A stretch of 64,000 nucleotides of DNA from an uncultured Phocaeicola sp. (lineage in GTDB: Bacteria; Bacteroidota; Bacteroidia; Bacteroidales; Bacteroidaceae). Of the stretch, positions 34,750-43,790 are shown piece after piece. The notes below the pieces were generated by a model. It had not been told where the DNA came from. It saw only the letters and a list, made by a program, of their open reading frames with translations, and did not search any database. The stretch is from assembly GCA_947581855.1 (NCBI GenBank), contig CANPVZ010000012.1, forward strand, positions 1-64,000, read 5' to 3'. Both the position numbers and the translations under genes were made by a program. Numbering within the stretch: position 1 is the first letter of the stretch; each line of letters opens with the position of its first letter.

Positions 34750-34757
34750 CAAAGGTA
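34750..34757 (-). promoter_or_regulatory. -7 promoter box for the hypothetical-ygiQ unit
   Basis: On the minus strand this reads TACCTTTG, matching TAnnTTTG, 28 bases before the ATG. Confidence 0.55.
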
Positions 34758-34876
34758 ATGAAAAGATTGGTTGTGAATTCTATTTTGGATGGTTTTTATT
34801 TATTTCGGAAGCAACATTTTACGGGCTTTTCTTTGAAAAACTCCCTATCCATGCAATGTGTTTGTTATTTTTCTGT

Positions 34877-34884
34877 TATTTTTG
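34877..34884 (+). promoter_or_regulatory. -7 promoter box for the GH105 gene
   Basis: TATTTTTG matches TAnnTTTG, 37 bases before the start codon. Confidence 0.5.
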
Positions 34885-34921
34885 TGCCGATAAATAATGA
34901 TTAATAACAATTCAATACACT

Positions 34922-36175
34922 ATGAAGAACCTTATTGCAACTTTATTATTTCTGTTAGTAGGCGTATCTCTTTCCGCTCAAACTTTTTACTCCAAGGAAA
35001 TGGCCCGTTCGCAAGGACATCGTTGGACCCACGGGAAAAACTGGGATTATGTAAACGGTCTGGTAGCTAAGTCGTTGTTGGACCTTTGCGAACAATATGA
35101 CAACGAAGAAGAGAGTGCCACTTTCTATGGCTGGGCGAAGGCTTATGCCGATAATGCAATTAACGAAGATGGCTCGTTTAAAAATTTCCGAAAAGGAAAT
35201 ATCGACAATATAAATTCCGGGAAGGTATTGTTTGAGATTTATCATCACGAAAAGGCGCTGGATGAGAAAAACGGTACACATAATGCTGATAGGTATAAAG
35301 CGGCTGCCGATTTTCTGAAAAACTATTTGCAGACGGAATATCCTCGCATCCAATTCGGTGATGCGAAAGGATGTTTCTTCCACAAAGCCATTTATCCGAA
35401 CCAGATGTGGCTTGACGGCCTTTATATGGGGGCTGCCTTTTATGCGGAATGGCTGGCAAACTTTGCGCCAAATGATATGAATTCATGGAGCGATGTGGCT
35501 CATCAGTTTAAAGTGGTGCACAGACATACTTACGATAGAGAGAAGAAATTGAATTATCATGGATGGTCTGCCGATCCGGAAGATGAAAATTCTTTCTGGG
35601 CTAATAAAACGGAGCCTTTTAAGGGATGCTCTAAGGAATTTTGGGGTAGAGGTATGGGATGGTTCTTTGCCGCTTTGGTAGATGTATTGGAAACAATGCC
35701 GAAGTCTCATCCGGATTATAAAGAGCTTACTGAAATTGTGAATCAAGTGGCTGAAGGGCTTGCCAAGTGGCAGGATAAAAAGAGTGGAGTATGGTATCAG
35801 TTGCTGCAATATAACGACTCGTATATGAGCCACTGCGGAAAGCCGAATTATTTGGAGTCTTCGGCTTCCAGTATGTTTACTTATGCTTATTTGAAAGGCC
35901 TGCGTATCGGGGTACTTCCGTCAAAATATAAGAAAGTGGCATTAAAGGCTTATGACGGTTTGTTGAAAACTTTTGTTACAAAGAATGAAGATGGAACAAT
36001 TAACGTGAATCAGTCTTGCCGTTCCGCAGGTTTAGGTCCGGCCAAGAGTAAGAATCGGGATGGTTCTGCCGATTATTATCTTTGTGGCGGTGACGTGTGG
36101 ATTGTTCATAACGAAGGAAAAGCGGTAGGTCCGTTTATTATGGCAAGCTTGGAATTTGAGCGTATGAGGAAATAA
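34922..36175 (+). CDS. Glycoside hydrolase family 105 unsaturated glycuronyl hydrolase
   Basis: A 417-aa secreted enzyme with a signal peptide ending near SLSAQ. The (alpha/alpha)6-barrel signature of GH88/GH105 is clear: RWTHGKNWDYVNGLVAKSL, then FFHKAIYPNQMWLDGLYMGAAF with the catalytic Asp, then WGRGMGWFFAALVDVLE, then YLESSASSMFTYAYLKG. GH105 enzymes remove the unsaturated galacturonate left at the non-reducing end of pectin fragments by lyases, which fits the PL10-CE8 gene elsewhere in the window. It stands alone, followed by a strong terminator. Confidence 0.88.
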   Translation: MKNLIATLLFLLVGVSLSAQTFYSKEMARSQGHRWTHGKNWDYVNGLVAKSLLDLCEQYDNEEESATFYGWAKAYADNAINEDGSFKNFRKGNIDNINSGKVLFEIYHHEKALDEKNGTHNADRYKAAADFLKNYLQTEYPRIQFGDAKGCFFHKAIYPNQMWLDGLYMGAAFYAEWLANFAPNDMNSWSDVAHQFKVVHRHTYDREKKLNYHGWSADPEDENSFWANKTEPFKGCSKEFWGRGMGWFFAALVDVLETMPKSHPDYKELTEIVNQVAEGLAKWQDKKSGVWYQLLQYNDSYMSHCGKPNYLESSASSMFTYAYLKGLRIGVLPSKYKKVALKAYDGLLKTFVTKNEDGTINVNQSCRSAGLGPAKSKNRDGSADYYLCGGDVWIVHNEGKAVGPFIMASLEFERMRK

Positions 36176-36239
36176 TACCTTACATAATATCTGCAACGTT
36201 GTGTAGGCAAATAGAGCAGCCTGTTTAATGGCAATGAAT

Positions 36240-36288
36240 GCGGATTCTCTCAAATTTAAAATTTACTTTTGAGAGAATCCGCTTTGTT
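36240..36288 (+). terminator. Intrinsic terminator after the GH105 gene
   Basis: The 15-base arms GCGGATTCTCTCAAA and TTTGAGAGAATCCGC pair perfectly around a 13-base loop, followed by a T-rich run. Confidence 0.85.
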
Positions 36289-36561
36289 TTTAATTTATTA
36301 TAGGGTATGGATGAGGACATAATAACCAGTCGGAAGAATTAAAAGATCTTTCCTTTTGTTTGTAATAAGAGGTGAATGATGAAGTTACGGCCTTAAGCAT
36401 GGCTATATGAAGAGATATTTACTGAATATCCCTACGGCAACTGATTCACCCTGAAATAGCAGTTTTATATTTTTTATTGCATATCCTTATGAAATCTATT
36501 CCGGAACTTCTTCAGTTTGTTGACCTTATTTCTTTTATGGCTTGGCTTTATTATATGAAGT
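36289..36561. other. Intergenic stretch without a recognised gene
   Basis: Between the GH105 terminator and the 3' end of the TPR pseudokinase gene. Only shadow frames are seen, and there is no clear hairpin. Confidence 0.4.
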
Positions 36562-38097
36562 CTATTTCTTTGTTTCTTTTGTAATATCTTTAACGTGCAT
36601 GTTGAGCTTCTCCAGATTATTCTGTATAATATTGATGTAAGTTTGAAAATTCTTTTCCGTAAGTTCTTTTTCTTGTAGGGCATGAGAGAAGCCGATAACA
36701 GTGCTTAGAGGTGTTCGCATGCATTGATGGAGGGATGCAATATATTGATTCTTTTCATCATTGGCTTTTTGGGTACTCTCTATGGCCTTGTCCAGTTCTT
36801 TGTTTGCTTTTCTCAACTTATGGTATACAAGAAGCATCCGAGAAAGGGCTATGATAACAAAAAGGCATGCTATGATGATGACTGATAATAAGATACGTTT
36901 TATATTGTTCTGAGTCTTAATATGTGCCAGTTTTCTTTTTTCAATTTGGTAATTATCCAAAATCTGTTGCGACTGTTTTTCAATTGTAGTCCGGTGGATG
37001 GAATCCATATCGTTTAAAATTGTTTTGTAGGTTAAGATTGCTTCCTGCATTCTTCCCATTTCGGCCAATAAATCGGCTTTGTTATTTAAATATTTGGTCT
37101 TTTGGTCATTTCCGGATGTGTAGGAAATGGATAAGTTCAATTCTTGCAAAGCCTTTTCGTATTCTTTTTTTTGCTTATAATATTGGTGACACCAGAAATG
37201 GTAGTCCGAATGATAACTTTCATAGGTCTGTTTATTGAGATATTTGCGTGCTTCAATAATGTGTTTTTCAGCATTTTCTATATCGTTCTGTCTTATATAA
37301 CAAGCCATATAAGTAATCTCTATATATAATAAAATATTAGCATAGCCCCGCTTCTTGTAGGGATTCTTTTTAAGGTGCTCTTTGGTGGCTATTTCAAGCT
37401 TTTTTAAATAGAAAAGACATTTCTCATTGTCACCCATGCTGTCGTATAGAAAGATAAACATGTTGAGGGTGTCATATAAATTGGGATATTTATCTTTTAA
37501 TTCAGGCAGTTGATTTAGTTTATAGGCTTTGTTGAGAAATTCTAAAGCCTTTTGTGTTTTGCCTATGCATTGATAAATATGGCTTAAGTTCTGATAGGCG
37601 CACAATTCGCCTATCAGATTCTTTTCATTTTTCGCTTCGTCCAACAGAGCGAAGGCTTGACTCCTTGCTTTTTCAAACTCTTCATACACAATATCTAGTT
37701 CAATTTGCATGTATATACCCTGAAAATACAAATCTTTATATTCTTCTGTTTCGCTATAATGTTTAAGAGCTTGCAAACATTCTTTGAACCGGGTGGTATC
37801 ATTCATGTTTGAATAAGAGATCATCTGGTTGTAGATAGCCCAGCATTGCATTTCCTGATTTTTAATCTTTTTTGAAAGAGTGAATAATTCTTGTGAATAT
37901 TCTATGTTTTCTTCCGGCGAATTTTGTGTGGCGGCAGCTAATTGTTTCAATAAGCGGATTCGTGCAGTGTCCTGTTGAACTCTGTTTAGCAGCATCAGTA
38001 AGCTGTCTTTGGGTTCTATCGTGATCTCATTTGTTGCAGCTTGACAGAAAGAGCAGATATATAGTAGAACTAATATGGATAATAGGTTCTTTTTCAT
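36562..38097 (-). CDS. TPR sensor protein with truncated, degenerate histidine-kinase domain
   Basis: A 511-aa protein with a signal peptide (MKKNLLSILVLLYICSFCQA), tetratricopeptide-like repeats over residues about 30-380 (for example LCAYQNLSHIYQCIGKTQKALEF), a membrane helix (ILLSVIIIACLFVIIALS, near 405) and a coiled coil leading into a dimerisation domain. The H-box reads ASLHQCMRTPLSTVIGFS. Aligned by RTPL, the phosphorylated His is replaced by Gln and the neighbouring His is one residue off. The protein ends soon after, with no ATPase domain. It is therefore a probable pseudokinase. Its ATG overlaps the stop of the upstream gene by four bases, so the pair is translationally coupled. 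Confidence 0.75.
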   Translation of the reverse strand: MKKNLLSILVLLYICSFCQAATNEITIEPKDSLLMLLNRVQQDTARIRLLKQLAAATQNSPEENIEYSQELFTLSKKIKNQEMQCWAIYNQMISYSNMNDTTRFKECLQALKHYSETEEYKDLYFQGIYMQIELDIVYEEFEKARSQAFALLDEAKNEKNLIGELCAYQNLSHIYQCIGKTQKALEFLNKAYKLNQLPELKDKYPNLYDTLNMFIFLYDSMGDNEKCLFYLKKLEIATKEHLKKNPYKKRGYANILLYIEITYMACYIRQNDIENAEKHIIEARKYLNKQTYESYHSDYHFWCHQYYKQKKEYEKALQELNLSISYTSGNDQKTKYLNNKADLLAEMGRMQEAILTYKTILNDMDSIHRTTIEKQSQQILDNYQIEKRKLAHIKTQNNIKRILLSVIIIACLFVIIALSRMLLVYHKLRKANKELDKAIESTQKANDEKNQYIASLHQCMRTPLSTVIGFSHALQEKELTEKNFQTYINIIQNNLEKLNMHVKDITKETKK

Positions 38098-39893
38098 TCT
38101 TCCGACAAATTAGACATTAAAGGCATTTGTATATATAAACGCATTTTTTTGTATGAACTTTCGCCGATCCATAAACTACCGTTTAGTTTTTGAATAATCG
38201 CTAAGGAATTGGTTAATGTTATATCCGGAATATTGCGTTCTTGCAGTTGGGAATCCGTACCGTTTATGGTAATTAGCACTTGTTGATTATTTTTCTTTTG
38301 CAGGGATAAAGAGATCTCTTTTCCTATGGTATTTCTTCTTACCATAGACATTAGGCTGAAAAGAACTTGCACCAGTTGCATACGGTCCGTTAGAATGGTG
38401 AGAGTTTCTTCATTATTTGCATTCACAAAATTAATATGGCAATTGCTTATATTTTTTTCTGTTATTTTTATAGCTTCTTCGCAGATAGAAACGATGTCTT
38501 CTTTTTCAAAAACTAATTTTTGATGATTATTAGCAATGTTAGAAGCGTTAAGCAATTCGTTGATGTGTTTGAGAAGCATAGTAGAATTGTTTAATATCTT
38601 GTTACACAGAATTGTTTTATTAGTGCCCTTTTCTTTACCCTCTTTAAGAGTCTGACAGTCTTTTTTCAATTCCGATAAGGAATCGTTTACAATCTGGCTG
38701 ATATCCGTGAGGTAAAGATTCTTCGAGTGAATGGAACGTTCCATATTTTGTATAGCTATCGCTCTTTTTTTAATCACGGTATTCAGTCTTTGGGAACTTT
38801 TTCTGATAAGGAGAATTGCCAGAAAAGATATAAGCAGAGTCAATATAATGGCTATAATGAGTGTGGTAATATTCCGGTTTTTGTTTTTCTCTTTCTCAAG
38901 TTCCATTTGATTGATTTGATTATCTGCACGAAGCACGTTCATTTGTCGTGTATAACTCTGGCGATAAATAGAGTCTTTTAATAAAAATATCTTTTGATAA
39001 TCTTTAAAGGCATGAAGTGAGTCTTCTAATTTTTCATAGACTTTTGCTCTGTTCTCCAATGGAGCCAAACTATGGTATACGGAAAATGTATTATCGGACA
39101 ATACAGTGTTATAGGCTATAATAGCTCCTTGGTAATATCCGAAAGTCTGATTATAATACCCTACAACGCTTTCTATTCGCAGGCTGTTATTTGAAGTGTA
39201 AGAAGAAGCTAGATTTTTCTTTTTTGCATTAGAAATCCAATATTTTGCCCTCTCTTGATCATGGATCGTTATGTAGTAAATGGCAAGACCTAAATCTTTG
39301 TGTATGGCTTCAGGATATTGTTTTTCCGGATCTATATGGAGCGTTTCCAGTGTTTGGATATATTCGTAAGCCTTTTCTGTATTTTTACAGTAAATGTTAG
39401 CATAAATCATTTGCAGGAGTAAAGAGTATAGTAATTCTTCGGATTGCTCTATTTGGGTTACTATTTTCAATGCGTCTTCATATAGTTCCAATGCTTTGTT
39501 GAACATGCGTATATAAAGATAAGCGTCGCCAATGGCACAACATGATATGGCTACACCGATAGAATTGTTCAAAGCTTTAGCTTCGTTATTAAGAGCCGTT
39601 GCCTCATTAATGGCAGTTATCCAGTCTCCTTGCATAGCTAGAATGTTTACTTTAATCCTCCAGTTATCAAAATAATGGTAGTAATTTTTTTCTTTTTTAA
39701 GTATAGGTTCCAACTGGGTTATATAGTAAAGCACGGAATCGGCAGGATGTTGTTTGTCAAAATATATATCTTGTTTCTTGAGATGATTTAATTTTTGCGA
39801 CCAATCATTATATGGATTAGTCGTAGCTTTCGCGGTGTAAGTGAAGGAGATGAATATTGCGAAAGAAAGGTATACAAGAATATATTTTTTCAT
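38094..39893 (-). CDS. TPR sensor protein with degenerate histidine-kinase-like domain
   Basis: About 599 aa from the ATG at 39893 (MKKYILVYLSFAIFISF signal). TPR repeats fill residues about 30-325 and a membrane helix lies near 345-365 (LIIAIILTLLISFLAILLI). The C-terminal half follows histidine-kinase layout but with key residues lost. The H-box region (LYLTDISQIVNDSLSEL) has no His. The N-box position reads VLFSLMSMV instead of an Asn-containing NLLxNA. The glycine-rich lid is absent, although the last strand (LNGSLWIGES...QMPL) is recognisable. It is probably catalytically dead and may act by binding partners. No response regulator is adjacent. A longer start at 39902 is possible. Confidence 0.75.
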   Translation of the reverse strand: MKKYILVYLSFAIFISFTYTAKATTNPYNDWSQKLNHLKKQDIYFDKQHPADSVLYYITQLEPILKKEKNYYHYFDNWRIKVNILAMQGDWITAINEATALNNEAKALNNSIGVAISCCAIGDAYLYIRMFNKALELYEDALKIVTQIEQSEELLYSLLLQMIYANIYCKNTEKAYEYIQTLETLHIDPEKQYPEAIHKDLGLAIYYITIHDQERAKYWISNAKKKNLASSYTSNNSLRIESVVGYYNQTFGYYQGAIIAYNTVLSDNTFSVYHSLAPLENRAKVYEKLEDSLHAFKDYQKIFLLKDSIYRQSYTRQMNVLRADNQINQMELEKEKNKNRNITTLIIAIILTLLISFLAILLIRKSSQRLNTVIKKRAIAIQNMERSIHSKNLYLTDISQIVNDSLSELKKDCQTLKEGKEKGTNKTILCNKILNNSTMLLKHINELLNASNIANNHQKLVFEKEDIVSICEEAIKITEKNISNCHINFVNANNEETLTILTDRMQLVQVLFSLMSMVRRNTIGKEISLSLQKKNNQQVLITINGTDSQLQERNIPDITLTNSLAIIQKLNGSLWIGESSYKKMRLYIQMPLMSNLSEE

Positions 39894-39899
39894 TGGAAG

Positions 39900-39932
39900 C
39901 AAAGATAGGTAAAAAAAGAGTATCTAAACAAA
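39900..39932 (-). promoter_or_regulatory. Promoter of the TPR pseudokinase pair
   Basis: On the minus strand, TTTG (39929-39932) and TATCTTTG (39900-39907) are separated by 21 bases. Only six bases lie between the -7 box and the ATG at 39893, so the transcript would be leaderless or nearly so. Confidence 0.6.
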
Positions 39933-40332
39933 TGTTGTTACCGATTTTCCTGTATGGGTATCGATTATCTAATGAAATACATCGCTATTATATAGTATCC
40001 ATAATAAAGAGTTTTGCTTATTCGCTAAATTAAAGAAGAATTATTTATTTTAGTTGTGGTTTGTAAGTGGTTAACAGGATCAGTTTGTATGGTAAAAGCT
40101 TTTGTATACCTAAGGATATTATGCTGAATAGAAAGGAAGCAAGAAATGGGAAATCTTTGTAAAAGTCAGACTTCCTGCGAAAAAGTAGTTAAATATAAAA
40201 ATTAACGCAGATTTTCGAGGAAGTCTATATTTGACTTGCGAAAATCTGCGTTGATCTATATTATAATAATGAGGAGTAGTTTGAATTTATATCATCTCCG
40301 CTTTATTAATGTATAAATAAGATTCTTTGTTT
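39933..40332. other. Intergenic region with a palindromic element
   Basis: No gene is visible. Apart from the hairpin at 40204-40252 there is only A+T-rich sequence between the ppiD 3' end and the pseudokinase promoter. Confidence 0.4.
40204..40252. repeat. Inverted repeat with AACGCAG arms, second copy
   Basis: The 14-base arms AACGCAGATTTTCG and CGAAAATCTGCGTT pair perfectly, and inside the loop AAGTC and GACTT extend the structure. The outer arms share AACGCAG/CTGCGTT with the hairpin at 14513-14570. It lies 81 bases beyond the ppiD stop and may also terminate transcription. Confidence 0.75.
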
Positions 40333-42423
40333 TTAGAAGAAAAGATAACGCGAATCTTTTACCTCGCCCTTTAGATACAAATCTCCGATAAAACGGCTCA
40401 TTAAGCGCATGTTCATATTAGATAGGTTCTCTTCTTCTGTTTTAGCATTGAATGTATCGTTTGTCTTTTCTCTATTATAAACTTGGAATACATATACGCC
40501 TCCGTTTCCTTTTACAGGATCACTTAGCTTGTTAAGTTCCGCTCCCATAACTTCACCGCCTAGTACCGGTTCGCTAGAATGGGTAACAGAAACATAGGTA
40601 GGAGCAGAGAACGTTACATGTTTAACAGTGTCAGTCACTACGTTTGCAATCGATTTAATTTCATCGAAGCTTTTAGCATTTTTTAGTTTCTCTGTCAGAA
40701 GTGCAGCTTTTTTATCGCGAAGAATTTCAGCTCTTAAGATATCTGCAACTTTTTCGACCGGACGATATCCTTCTTCATTGATGTCGGAAACAGCAACTAC
40801 TAATAAATGATTATTGTCGCCACAGTCATATAAAGGAGATACTTCACCTTTCTTTGCATCAAATATCCATTTCAACGCATCACGTGTTCCACGAATTCCG
40901 GATACAGTGTGTGAATTGCTCATAAATTCATTGCGTTCCAACAAACGGTAACCATTTTCTTCCGCATTCTTCATCAATTGTTCCAGCGTACCGTTCGATG
41001 CAACAAACTGGCTGAAATCATTGTATGCTTTCGTGTAAGTTTCTTTGCTAAACTCTACCGGACGTTTTACGACTGCTACTTTATATTTGTTTGTCATAGC
41101 TTTTCTGTCTACTACCTGTACAATCAGGTTACCTTGTCCGAATTCGATGTTTGCACTCGCTTTGGGAGCAAGAGTATTTAAAGCATTAAATACTTTTATA
41201 AAGTTTGCATCCATTTGAGCCGTTTCATAATTTTGTGAAACTGCCCAATTACTTTCTCCTGTCTGTCCGTATTTTTTAGCTAATTCTACAAAGTCTGCTC
41301 CGCCTTTGATTGCATTGTTTATACTGTCGGCTAATGTTTTGGTAGCCTCCGGGGTAGCGGCAATGACTTGAATTTGACGGAATTGAATTGAGTCAGGAGC
41401 TAATTGTTTAGAGAGTACTTTAAATGCATTATAGGAATCGTCAGCCTGATTGTAGAACGGACCATAGATTTCTCCTATGGCAACTGAATCCAAACGGTTG
41501 GCAATGTCTGTCGGAAGAGCTGCCTTAGTGATTGGCAGATCGATGAAAGGCACAGTAGAACCGGTAGAACGGATAAATGAAGCAAATTCGTCATTTGTTT
41601 TAGCCAGTTCGTTACTATATTCCGTTACATCATTGAATACTGCAATTCTATCAGCTTCACTCGGAGTGATTTCAACATCTATATATTTGATATCACGAGT
41701 TTCAACTGTATTTTTAAATTGCTCTTTTTTCTTCTTATACAAATCCTTAATTTCTGAAGAAGAAATCGTCACCGTAGAATCTGCTATGGAAGAGTAAGGG
41801 AGAACAGCCAATAGAAGATCTGATTGGTTTGTGCGTGCATTGAATGAATATTCAGCTTCAACCGGATTGGAAATAACCGATTTCATCAATAAATTCTGGA
41901 ACTTGTTGATGAGAAGCGCTCTTTTTAATTGGTTTTCAGTATAATTCATAATCAAAGTAACATCTTCGGGGTTACCTTGTTTTACGAAATAATCCATGAT
42001 ATCTTTGTCAAACCGACGTGTTTGCGGATTGATAAACGGGGTTTGGTTAAGGATGGGGCTTATGCCTTCTTTGATTAGTGCTTTAATTTCTGCATCGGTA
42101 ACTGTTAAACCTAATTTCTTAGCCTCATTTTCAATTAGAGCATACTGCACATATGATTCCCAGATATAATCTTTAGCCTGGGTCAACTCTTCGTCACTAG
42201 TTGTACGTCCATAAAGTTTTTCTTGTACTTTTGTATACTCATCAACCATTGATTGATACTCTTGTGCGGAAATTTCTTTTCCATTGATTTCGCCCACATC
42301 TTGTTTGGTTTGATGAGGCTGGAAGGCTCTCCATGCATCACTTGCAATGAAAGCAAAAAGAGCAAGACCGATAACAATGACCAATAAAGGTCCTTTGTTT
42401 CTGATTTTCTGTAATGTTGCCAT
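40333..42423 (-). CDS. ppiD: PpiD-like periplasmic peptidyl-prolyl isomerase/chaperone
   Basis: A 696-aa inner-membrane-anchored folding factor. One membrane helix near the N-terminus (GPLLVIVIGLALFAFIASDAW) is followed by the SurA/PpiD N-terminal chaperone domain (VGEINGKEISAQEYQSMVDEY), and a parvulin domain lies around residues 345-450 (FRQIQVIAATPEATKTLADSI). A second parvulin-like segment may follow. PpiD proteins help newly exported proteins fold near the Sec translocon. Length fits the Bacteroidetes form, longer than that of E. coli. It is the last gene of an envelope-biogenesis run (coaX to ppiD), 106 bases after the CNNM/CBS gene. Confidence 0.87.
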   Translation of the reverse strand: MATLQKIRNKGPLLVIVIGLALFAFIASDAWRAFQPHQTKQDVGEINGKEISAQEYQSMVDEYTKVQEKLYGRTTSDEELTQAKDYIWESYVQYALIENEAKKLGLTVTDAEIKALIKEGISPILNQTPFINPQTRRFDKDIMDYFVKQGNPEDVTLIMNYTENQLKRALLINKFQNLLMKSVISNPVEAEYSFNARTNQSDLLLAVLPYSSIADSTVTISSSEIKDLYKKKKEQFKNTVETRDIKYIDVEITPSEADRIAVFNDVTEYSNELAKTNDEFASFIRSTGSTVPFIDLPITKAALPTDIANRLDSVAIGEIYGPFYNQADDSYNAFKVLSKQLAPDSIQFRQIQVIAATPEATKTLADSINNAIKGGADFVELAKKYGQTGESNWAVSQNYETAQMDANFIKVFNALNTLAPKASANIEFGQGNLIVQVVDRKAMTNKYKVAVVKRPVEFSKETYTKAYNDFSQFVASNGTLEQLMKNAEENGYRLLERNEFMSNSHTVSGIRGTRDALKWIFDAKKGEVSPLYDCGDNNHLLVVAVSDINEEGYRPVEKVADILRAEILRDKKAALLTEKLKNAKSFDEIKSIANVVTDTVKHVTFSAPTYVSVTHSSEPVLGGEVMGAELNKLSDPVKGNGGVYVFQVYNREKTNDTFNAKTEEENLSNMNMRLMSRFIGDLYLKGEVKDSRYLFF

Positions 42424-42529
42424 TTAATTATTCAATTATTTTATTGTTTATTATTTCTTGTTTTGCAATAAGCGCACGAAGATACAAAAAATGATTATAT
42501 CTATCTATTAATTAGGTGAAAAAAATCCG

Positions 42530-43786
42530 TTAATCGATGACTTTAAGCCTCACTAACTCAATTTTTGTCGTTGTTACTTTAATTATTTTAAATTGATATT
42601 TATCAATGGTTATGATTTCGTGTAATTTGGGAAAACTTTGGTATTGATGCAATATTAATCCGCCGATAGTCAGATATTCATCAGATTCCGGTAAGTTCAA
42701 ATTAAACATTTCGTTAACCCGTTCTATTTCTAATCGGGCTGAAAGGACATATTCGCTTTCATCTATCTTCTTAGCAATGTATGAGCTTGTATCATGCTCG
42801 TCTTCTATTTCACCAAATATTTCTTCTACAAGGTCTTCCAGAGATACGATACCTGCTGTTCCACCAAATTCATCTACTACTACAGCCAAAGATTTTTTCT
42901 GTTGCATAAATAGTTTCATTAGCTTTTGGGCACTCATAGTTTCCGGAACAATAGGTACTTGTTGGATGTGGTGTATCCAGTCGTTGGCATGGCGGAACAT
43001 CTCGGATGAGTGAATATATCCTACAATATTATCAATGTTATTTTTGTAAACAATAAGCTTCGAGTTGCCCGATTCAATGAAACGCGCTTTCAAATCATCC
43101 AGGTTCGTTGTAATGTCTACCGCTTCAATTTCAGTACGCGGAACAATACAGTCCCTGATTTTAATGTTCGAGAAATCTAATGCATTCTGAAATATTTTGA
43201 TTTCCGTTTCTATTTCTTTTTCATCATCCGGAATACTTGATTGAATGAAGTAATCAAGGTCAACTTTTGTAAAAGCTTTATTGGCAGCTTCTTTATTAAC
43301 TTTAATACCAAAAATTTTTAATAAACATTCCGCTACTCCGGATGTGAATTTAGAAACCGGATATAGTATGATGTAGCAGATGAATATAGGAACTGCAAAA
43401 ATTTCAAGTGTGGAATTCGGGTTGATTTTGAATAGTGTTTTGGGAAGAAACTCTCCTGTGACTAATATAATGAGTGTTGAAATAATTGTTTCTATAAGTA
43501 CTAAAAGAAAATGATTCTCTATAATGCCTTGCAAGATATATTGTTCTATAACTTGTGCCATTAAAATGCCATAAATGACTAAAGCTATATTATTTCCTAC
43601 TAATAGGGTAGAGATAAAATTATTTGGATTCCGGTAAAAGATAGAGAGTATTTTCGAGGTGATACTTTGACTGCTTCTATCCATTTCAAAACGCAATTTG
43701 TTGGACGAAACAAAGGCTATTTCCATTCCTGAAAAGAAAGCGGAAAAGGCCATTGAGATAAAAATATAAATGAATGTGCTACTCAT
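42530..43786 (-). CDS. CNNM/CBS-domain membrane protein (hemolysin C/CorC type)
   Basis: A 418-aa membrane protein with the DUF21/CNNM transmembrane domain (residues 1-170, including SGMEIAFVSSNKLRFE and GEFLPKTLF), a pair of CBS domains (about 195-335, with IVPRTEIEAVDI and VVVDEFGGTAGIVSLEDLVEEIFGEI) and a C-terminal CorC/HlyC domain (about 345-415). Family members are tied to magnesium or other cation export. In gliding Bacteroidetes a paralogue, GldE, has the same layout. The start is four bases from the lptC stop, so they are one operon. Confidence 0.87.
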   Translation of the reverse strand: MSSTFIYIFISMAFSAFFSGMEIAFVSSNKLRFEMDRSSQSITSKILSIFYRNPNNFISTLLVGNNIALVIYGILMAQVIEQYILQGIIENHFLLVLIETIISTLIILVTGEFLPKTLFKINPNSTLEIFAVPIFICYIILYPVSKFTSGVAECLLKIFGIKVNKEAANKAFTKVDLDYFIQSSIPDDEKEIETEIKIFQNALDFSNIKIRDCIVPRTEIEAVDITTNLDDLKARFIESGNSKLIVYKNNIDNIVGYIHSSEMFRHANDWIHHIQQVPIVPETMSAQKLMKLFMQQKKSLAVVVDEFGGTAGIVSLEDLVEEIFGEIEDEHDTSSYIAKKIDESEYVLSARLEIERVNEMFNLNLPESDEYLTIGGLILHQYQSFPKLHEIITIDKYQFKIIKVTTTKIELVRLKVID

Positions 43787-43790
43787 ACTT

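Noticed and set aside
36700-36760. Active histidine-kinase H-box in the downstream TPR protein
   Set aside because: Alignment by RTPL places Gln at the phosphorylation site; the nearby His is one residue out of position and no ATPase domain follows.
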